64,000 bases of DNA, from positions 989,501 to 1,053,500 of the forward strand of contig CAJNDS010000102.1 of NCBI GenBank assembly GCA_905221605.1. The letters run 5' to 3'. Under the pieces are notes generated by a model. That model was given only the letters and a program-made list of their open reading frames with translations. It did not search any database and was not told the DNA's origin. Origin of the DNA: Symbiodinium natans. Taxonomy: Eukaryota > Sar > Dinophyceae > Suessiales > Symbiodiniaceae. The translations under genes and the position numbers were made by a program. This document shows, piece after piece, positions 58,059 to 64,000 of the stretch. The first letter of the stretch is position 1. Each line of letters opens with the position of its first letter.

Positions 58059-58396
58059 CGCCACAGCAACGCGCACGCATTCGTCTCGTGCCTTTTGCTC
58101 GGTGTGAGGCCACAGCAATGCCTCTGTCTTGGGGAGACCATATTTACCGACAAGAAAATGGTCCGTGCAGTTTGTCAAATAAACACTTGCACCATTGTGA
58201 CATGTCAACCTTGCGTCCGTTTTGTGCTCAGATTAGCATTCTGCGGACTGATTTCTGCACACACAATTCCGCAAATCACCTTCGCCTTGAAAGCTTTGCG
58301 TCGCGATCGCTAACGTTGGCTCTTGCATGCCCGCGATTAGCACAGTCCGTTGCTTCCTTCATGCAACACGCCGGTGACCACGAAACGATTTGGAGC

Positions 58397-59392
58397 ATGA
58401 TGGGCAAGCTTGGCGCCTTCACCATGAGCAAGACAGGACGCGGCCGCGGCCGCGGAAGGGCAAGTGCCAAGGCAGCTCCGAAAACTCTCATCGTTCCAAA
58501 GGCTGGCTCGCTGCAGCCAAAGGCAGCTCCCTCTGGTGCGTCGGAGCCGCGCGATGCGCCGGTTCAGCTAGCCGTCATCCAATGGACTCGAGTTGCTCAC
58601 AAGGCCATCGAGTCGTTCGGAGACGACCCCCTCTGGCAAATCCAACTGAAGCACGATGGCAAGCCCACCGTGTCCATGCAGTTGATCCGCCACTTCGGAA
58701 ACTACTTGACCGTCCTCCGTGAAACCGACGACAATATCCCGGAGAGCATCCAAGCTCTAAAGGAACGCGCAGGCATCGCTCTCCAGCTTGCCGGCGGCAC
58801 GGTGCAGTGGCGTGCCGCGTGGTACGTGGAAGGTCCGCCTGAGGCGCTTCAAAACGCACTACGTCTCATCCTCGGCTTTGTACATCATCGCTGGAACAGC
58901 GCTGCGCCCGGAGAACGTGGTTTCCCTGGAGACCTCAGGATCGAGCTCGACGTGGACCCCTCCATCGTGTGCAAAAACGAGCTTGCAGAGATGCCTGTGG
59001 CACCTATGCTTGTACGTAACTTGGACCTTTCGCCCTTTTCCCCGGCACCACCTGCTGGTGCCCAGATTCTGACGTTCCAGATCGAGTTCAACGAGACCAA
59101 TGGCTTGACGGGCGTACTGGCTGGAGCTACATGGGCGTTCCGAAAGGAACTCGAAGCGAATGGCATCTACGGCGCTCGCGTCGAGGCAGACGACTCCTAT
59201 GTCCGAGTGCTATCTTGCGTCGATGTATCCACTAAGAACGGACGCGATTGGATCTTGCAGAAACTCTTCCGGGAGATCCTGTGTGACACCGTCTTGCACC
59301 TGGTGGTAGCTACACCGCCTCTGCCGGAGACTGCGGGAGCAGAGTTCTTGCAGATCCTGGTTGCCCAGCCGCATGTGTATACCGAGAAGTGA
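58397..59392 (+). CDS. Tandem gene copy 2, near-identical to copy 1
   Basis: The longer open frame from 58055 is a read-through of the spacer; the shared protein starts at 58397 or 58400. I see four residue differences from copy 1 over about 330 residues: S to N in DDSIPE, T to A in NSTAPG, P to S in RVLPC and G to V in ILGAQ. Silent changes are few. Part of the upstream region (58290-58396) also resembles the region before copy 1, so the duplicated unit includes 5' flanking DNA. Head-to-tail near-identical copies are common for dinoflagellate genes. Confidence 0.72.
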   Translation: MMGKLGAFTMSKTGRGRGRGRASAKAAPKTLIVPKAGSLQPKAAPSGASEPRDAPVQLAVIQWTRVAHKAIESFGDDPLWQIQLKHDGKPTVSMQLIRHFGNYLTVLRETDDNIPESIQALKERAGIALQLAGGTVQWRAAWYVEGPPEALQNALRLILGFVHHRWNSAAPGERGFPGDLRIELDVDPSIVCKNELAEMPVAPMLVRNLDLSPFSPAPPAGAQILTFQIEFNETNGLTGVLAGATWAFRKELEANGIYGARVEADDSYVRVLSCVDVSTKNGRDWILQKLFREILCDTVLHLVVATPPLPETAGAEFLQILVAQPHVYTEK

Positions 59393-59635
59393 CGCCTGTA
59401 GCGCGCACTCGCTCGCACTCATCTAAAGTCTCTTCCTCAGTGAGAGCGCCTCTATCGCAAAAAGGAGCTCCTTGTAGTTGTACAATAGAAGCAGCCACCT
59501 TTGTGCCTAGTCCACTTTGTATCCGTGTTGCTGCGCATGCGTAGGTTGTATGTGCTGTTAACGTACGTGGCCAACTTCGTGGCTCGAAGGACCACATAGC
59601 CGGTGCTTCACACGGCGTGAGCGCCCTTAAACGTC

Positions 59636-60253
59636 ATGTCGCGCGGATCCGCTCTTCCGAGTTTGGTGACTATCTTGATCTTGCAGGCTAGCTGGCAAGC
59701 AGTGTATCCATCGGCTGCCATGCATGCCGACAGCTCGACCGCCGGCAGTGAGTTCGACGCGCTCTTGGCGCAGATGGCGACGCTGCCCGACCCAACCCGC
59801 CAGCAGGTGCTGGAATGCTTTACCCAGCTCGTGTCGGTCGAATGCACGTCGCGCCTGGCTGAGATACGCTTCTTCTTGCGCGCGCGTGCGCGCGCAGTTT
59901 CTGTGTGCGCTGCTGGCTCCGGGGTTCCGGCTGGCAACGCCGCAGTGTCCGAACAGCCGGCCCCAAGCGGCATCGCGCTCCAACTCATGCACACGATCTT
60001 GCGCGATGTCCACCTGGCGAACCACAATGTGCCCATTGACATTGAGGACGACTCCGTCGGCTGCGGCGACCTGCGGGATGCTTTCTTCGCTTGCTTGGGC
60101 TTACTACCACGCGCAGAGGATAACGCCGAGCCGCAAGCTGCGACTCTCCGCAACTGCAGCGCCGAGCCGCCTACTTCCGACATTGAACGCATGACGGACG
60201 GCAGCGGCGCCAGTCACAGGCGGCGCCGTATGCATGCGGCGTTCTACGGGTGA
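59636..60253 (+). CDS. Hypothetical protein, 205 residues
   Basis: The frame begins MSRGSALPSLVTILILQASW, with a hydrophobic segment (about 7-17) that could be a signal or anchor. It continues EFDALLAQMATLPDPTRQQV, a middle R/A-rich stretch and an acidic part (VPIDIEDDSVGCGDLRDAF), ending RRRMHAAFYG. A second Met at residue 29 is possible. No family is recognised. A gene on the same strand as its neighbours and about 240 bases from the assembly gap. Confidence 0.5.
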   Translation: MSRGSALPSLVTILILQASWQAVYPSAAMHADSSTAGSEFDALLAQMATLPDPTRQQVLECFTQLVSVECTSRLAEIRFFLRARARAVSVCAAGSGVPAGNAAVSEQPAPSGIALQLMHTILRDVHLANHNVPIDIEDDSVGCGDLRDAFFACLGLLPRAEDNAEPQAATLRNCSAEPPTSDIERMTDGSGASHRRRRMHAAFYG

Positions 60254-60489
60254 AAGCCGCTTCGGTGCAATTCGACCTCTAGATTGTTGAGTGCCATTCT
60301 GTTTGCGCACCTGCCTGTCTATCTATGCATGCATCATGCGCACTGTGCGCTGACTCAGGTACTTTTGCAGGATCTGAGCCACGTCCAAACATTAGCGACG
60401 ACCGCCCGTGTTGGGTTTTTTTGCAGCGCGAAACAAGCTCGCGCGCTTCATCTGCAGTTAGGAGCTTCCCAAATACGCGAGTTTTCTTA

Positions 60490-60589
60490 NNNNNNNNNNN
60501 NNNNNNNNNNNNNNNNNNNNNNNNNNNNNNNNNNNNNNNNNNNNNNNNNNNNNNNNNNNNNNNNNNNNNNNNNNNNNNNNNNNNNNNNN
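60490..60589. other. Assembly gap, 100 N
   Basis: Exactly 100 N, the usual placeholder for a gap of unknown size. Sequence to the left belongs to the compact host gene run; sequence to the right is retroelement. The true distance, and whether the two sides adjoin, is unknown. Confidence 0.99.
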
Positions 60590-60974
60590 CTGCTGGAACC
60601 AGCTGACCTTTGGAGTTCAGCACGAGTTGGACTTCGCCGAGAAGCAAGTTTTCACCCAGGCAGCCCTCGGAGCCAAAGGTTCCTCGAAGGGTATTTCCCT
60701 GGGTAAATCGCAGCGCCACTGGAGCGCGCCGTTTATCTATAATTCGGCCATGAATCCCTTCCCGATCCCCATGACCATCAGCAAAGTTGATGCTGTCAGC
60801 TATTGTTGGGATGAATATTGCGATAAGGTAGCTGCCCCACAGCATAAGGTGGGGAACTACCAGGCCGGAACTTTTGAGGGGGCTCCCGTGGTTACACCGC
60901 CAGCGGCGGGAGCCAATCTTCCGCAAGGACCCGCGCCCTCTGAGCCAGGCCCCGGCAAGGGTAGAGGCAAGTGA
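60590..60974 (+). CDS. Retroelement ORF1-like protein, 5' end lost in the gap
   Basis: The frame is open from the gap edge (CWNQLTFGVQHELDFAEKQ) and ends GPGKGRGK with a stop at 60972-60974. The last 35 residues are P/G/A/K-rich. It lies 24 bases upstream of, and in the same frame as, the large ORF that follows. This suggests an ORF1/ORF2 arrangement, although read-through of the stop is also conceivable. No zinc knuckle or RNA-recognition motif is visible in the part present. Confidence 0.55.
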
Positions 60975-60998
60975 CGGGGTCGATACAGCATTGCGGGT

Positions 60999-63377
60999 AT
61001 GGCCTCAGCGCCTTTTGCATGTTTAAATTTTGCAGTCCAGTGCTCCCCGGACTACACCGCCCTAATCCCACATTTAAGGCTGCGTCTGCCCACCTTTGAA
61101 TTTTCTCAACACAGACTGCGCCGCGGGTACGGGTTGAGCACGGCTGCCTTTAAGAGACAGGGAGGTAGCGCCTTTTCCTTCCTGGGTAAAACGCCCAGCA
61201 GATTCCAGGAACCCCACCTCACCAGTAGATGCATTGGTTGGGATAGGAGTCCTCTTCGTAGATCACAGTTTAGGGGTAAGAAGCGTCACAAACAACCCGC
61301 CTGTCCCCACCTATCTAGGGCACTCCTTTGGCATCTAATAGCAGCATTTACAGTTTTCTACTATACCTGTCCACACCGCCATAACCCCTTAATTGTAGTC
61401 CTGGATGCCCTGGCCGTTTTCGGGGCCTTTTCCACCATGGCACGCTCCGCAACAATGATCTGCCGCTCCGCAAGATCTTGCAGAACAAAAAGAACAGAGA
61501 ACATAGCACAGGCTACACCGCGCGTACTCCAAAGAACACTTAACCGTCTGATGCATACCCTCAATGGTAACACCGCAACTAGAGTAGAGATCTCCCTCAA
61601 TGATCTCATACCTCCCAACCCCACTCCCCTACCTGGGCTGAAACTTTCAAGAGCGTTTCTTTTAGCACATCGGCAGCCCAAATCCCCTATCCCAGAGGAG
61701 CTCCCTACCCTAAACCCCCGAGCTACACCGCCACGAACAGGGCAAAGGACCTGTTTCAGAAATCAAGAGGGACTCAAGATTTCCTTCTCCAAAAAGGTTA
61801 CAAAGCCAAAACGCCGTTTTGTTCAAAACAAGACGGGCTGTCACCCGCTTGGTTCCCCTACCCTCCACCCTACCCACACCCAGCCTTACCCTGAAGGGGT
61901 CGGGCAGAAAGTTTCCAAGGGCACTGGGAATTCAATGAATGAGAATACTTTCATTCTTGCTAGTAAGCCTACACCGCCTCAACGAGGCTTGCCGGGTGCC
62001 ACTCCGGTGGTTAACGAAGAGTGTTTGTCCCCACCCCTTCCCGCCAAAGCTCTTTTAGGTCGGGGACCCGGGGCTCGCTGTCTACGTAGACGATATTATC
62101 GTCAGTGGCGGGGGTCCTTTAGGGCTAACATATTGCCAGGGAACACGGGAAACAACCTGGTAAAGGGAAGGGTTCCCTTGAAAGCAGATCATGGGAAAGA
62201 CAGGAAGACAACCAATGCCGGAAATTTTCGTAGGCTCGTTCTTCGACAATCGGCAATTGGAGTTAGGAAGGGAAAGACCACAAAGCTAATGGCTACACCG
62301 CCCATAGCTTATGGTTCTTCTCTTCGAATAGGCACACAAAATGTTCAGGGAATGGCTGAACTCTTTAAGCATCAAGAGGTCCTCGCTTTTATGTATATAC
62401 AGCACTTCGATGTTTTGATGTTAACGGAAACCCACTCTAAGTCCTACTACTCATTTCAAAGTCAGGGCTACCTTTTTGTGGTTAATGGTAACAACAAGGA
62501 TAAATGGTCAGGGGTCACAGCGGTTATATCGCCAAAAATGGTTCCTCATATTTGCAACATCATTCAACACACTTCTCGTATCTTACAAATTATCATCTCA
62601 TCCAAATCAGGCTCCATTCATATTATTGGGGTATATGCCCCACACGACAAATCGCAGGAAGAGGAGCGTAAGACCCCATTCTGGAACATGCTGGAAGACA
62701 TCCTAAAAACAATTCCACAACCTGAGCCGGTTTACGTGGTAGGAGACTACAACGTCAGGTTACAAGGTAGGTTTTCTGCTGAGCAGGATTTTCTGGGGCC
62801 TCATATCTACGGTAAGGGCAAACTCGCTGCCAACACTAAAACGCACTCCAACCGCACATTCTACACTTCTTTGTTAAAATCCCTCGGATTTGCAGACGTT
62901 TTCTCCTTTAAACAGTCCAACCTGACCAAGCATGTCACCTACAGGGATAAATTCTCACCTCCGGACAACTGGGACCAGTTCATTCTCGACCCCCTAATTC
63001 TTCTACAAATGTGGGATCGTTTTGCCACGCTCCCCTTGCCAGAGTCGGATCAGCTTTCGCTGGTTTCGGAGATTCGAGCGTTCCTGGGTTTAGATACCCT
63101 CCCTCCCAATAAACTGGCTACACCGCACATAGACCCTGTTCGCTTTCAAAGCTTGGACAGACTGATTACCCCTAGGAAATGGCTCCCCACGATCCGAACA
63201 GTAAAAGCTGTACATAATACAGGTTTTCCAAGCGATCATTACCTACTTCTTACAGAGCTCAGCGTCCGGCTAGGGGCACGTAGGCAGAGGCAACCCAGAC
63301 CCCCCCCCTGGAGTACAACGCCACCAGACAACAGCGCGAGAAGTTCAACAAAGAATTTAGGAACGCACTATATCTAG
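60999..63377 (+). CDS. Retroelement protein with EEP (APE-type) endonuclease domain
   Basis: The 792-residue frame has a long basic N-terminal part with no recognised domain. From about residue 445 the EEP motifs follow in order: IGTQNVQGM, LMLTETH, IHIIGVYAPHD, VYVVGDYNVRL and PSDHYLLLTE (near 745). These contain the usual catalytic N, E, D-x-N and S-D-H residues. Such domains nick target DNA for non-LTR retrotransposons. The region between DQFILDPLI and the SDH motif is longer than usual. The frame breaks at a run of nine C (63300-63308), beyond which the +2 frame continues into RNase H. The gene is probably a single polyprotein split by a frameshift or a base-calling error. Confidence 0.82.
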   Translation: MASAPFACLNFAVQCSPDYTALIPHLRLRLPTFEFSQHRLRRGYGLSTAAFKRQGGSAFSFLGKTPSRFQEPHLTSRCIGWDRSPLRRSQFRGKKRHKQPACPHLSRALLWHLIAAFTVFYYTCPHRHNPLIVVLDALAVFGAFSTMARSATMICRSARSCRTKRTENIAQATPRVLQRTLNRLMHTLNGNTATRVEISLNDLIPPNPTPLPGLKLSRAFLLAHRQPKSPIPEELPTLNPRATPPRTGQRTCFRNQEGLKISFSKKVTKPKRRFVQNKTGCHPLGSPTLHPTHTQPYPEGVGQKVSKGTGNSMNENTFILASKPTPPQRGLPGATPVVNEECLSPPLPAKALLGRGPGARCLRRRYYRQWRGSFRANILPGNTGNNLVKGRVPLKADHGKDRKTTNAGNFRRLVLRQSAIGVRKGKTTKLMATPPIAYGSSLRIGTQNVQGMAELFKHQEVLAFMYIQHFDVLMLTETHSKSYYSFQSQGYLFVVNGNNKDKWSGVTAVISPKMVPHICNIIQHTSRILQIIISSKSGSIHIIGVYAPHDKSQEEERKTPFWNMLEDILKTIPQPEPVYVVGDYNVRLQGRFSAEQDFLGPHIYGKGKLAANTKTHSNRTFYTSLLKSLGFADVFSFKQSNLTKHVTYRDKFSPPDNWDQFILDPLILLQMWDRFATLPLPESDQLSLVSEIRAFLGLDTLPPNKLATPHIDPVRFQSLDRLITPRKWLPTIRTVKAVHNTGFPSDHYLLLTELSVRLGARRQRQPRPPPWSTTPPDNSARSSTKNLGTHYI

Positions 63378-64000
63378 AGGATACCGAGGCTACACCGCCA
63401 AAACCTTCGCCTCCAGTAGAAGTTTATACCGATGGTTCAGGCTCGAGAGGTAAATGCACCAGTACAACGCCAGCAGGTTGGGGTTTCGTTACGGTAATAA
63501 ATGGAGTCCCCACGCACAAAGCCAGGGGACCAGTAATTACGGGTACCTCGCCTTTTTCACTAGGAGCGGTGGTAGGTAGTAACAATACCGGAGAATTGTC
63601 CGCATGGATGGAAGCAGCGTTGTATTTACTGTCGATGGACCCTATCCCTCCCACCGTTACATTCTGCTTCGACAGTAAGTGGGTGGAAGGCATGGTTACA
63701 GGAGCATTTCGCCCGACTAGGCACAAAGCCATGGTCTACTCCGCCAAGCGCATTTATTCCCTACTAAAGGCCAGAACAACAATCAAATGGACCTGGGTTA
63801 AAGGCCACTCAGGACAAGAATATAATGACATGGCGGATGCACTTGCAGGACAAGCAAAACGAGATGGTGTACGGATAGGTGGCCGTTCTGAACAACACTT
63901 CTACCTCACCCCTACTAACCTCCCTTTGGCAGACGCACAAGCCCCCCTCCCCATCATCAAAAACGCGCCGGACCGCATCTCACAGGCCCTATTGACGGCG
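63302..64000 (+). CDS. Retroelement RNase H domain, continues past the window
   Basis: After the C run the frame reads LEYNATRQQREKFNKEF and then the RNase H motifs. These are VEVYTDGSGSRG (first Asp near 63431), NTGELSAWMEA (Glu), TFCFDSKWVEG (Asp), and WVKGHSGQEYNDMADALAGQ (His and final Asp). All four catalytic positions are present. RNase H degrades RNA in RNA-DNA hybrids during reverse transcription. The frame is open to the last base. No reverse transcriptase lies between the EEP and RNase H domains; one may follow beyond the window. Confidence 0.82.

Overview
The window looks like nuclear DNA of a dinoflagellate, most likely from the Symbiodiniaceae or a relative. This is inferred from several things together: interstitial TTTAGGG/CCCTAAA arrays, short exons in long introns whose best splice models often use AG|GC donors, a one-directional run of genes at 50.6-60.3 kb, a near-identical tandem gene pair, and abundant low-complexity DNA. 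No spliced-leader relic or rRNA gene was recognised, so the assignment is not proven.

Layout. About 3.3-14.6 kb (+ strand): short exons matching, in the expected order, the Roc GTPase and COR domains of a Roco protein; one long intron carries a foldback repeat (12.34-14.41 kb). 17.47-21.53 kb (- strand): a complete Penelope-like retroelement with an accessory ORF1, a reverse transcriptase without a recognisable GIY-YIG nuclease, and terminal repeats rich in stem-loops. 21.5-47.3 kb: mostly intron-like or intergenic DNA with simple repeats. One short P-loop NTPase exon chain (35.6-36.2 kb) is well supported; a few other exon-like pieces are weak. 47.3-48.95 kb: an AT-rich island. 49.0-50.5 kb: short palindromic motifs, six copies of a 156-bp tandem repeat, and telomere-like repeats. 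50.6-60.3 kb: six compact + strand genes, including an intron-containing W/S/G/R-rich gene and a duplicated pair, with a repeat cluster and a second copy of a telomere-repeat-bearing segment among them. 60490-60589: a 100-N assembly gap. 60.59-64.0 kb: part of a non-LTR-type retroelement with an endonuclease/exonuclease/phosphatase (EEP) domain followed directly by RNase H.

The most unusual items are the Penelope-like element with its structured terminal repeats and a palindrome-bounded inverted spacer, and the EEP-RNase H element with no reverse transcriptase between the two domains. Apart from the Roco, P-loop and retroelement genes, most coding regions have no family I recognise, and no operon-like cooperation can be claimed.
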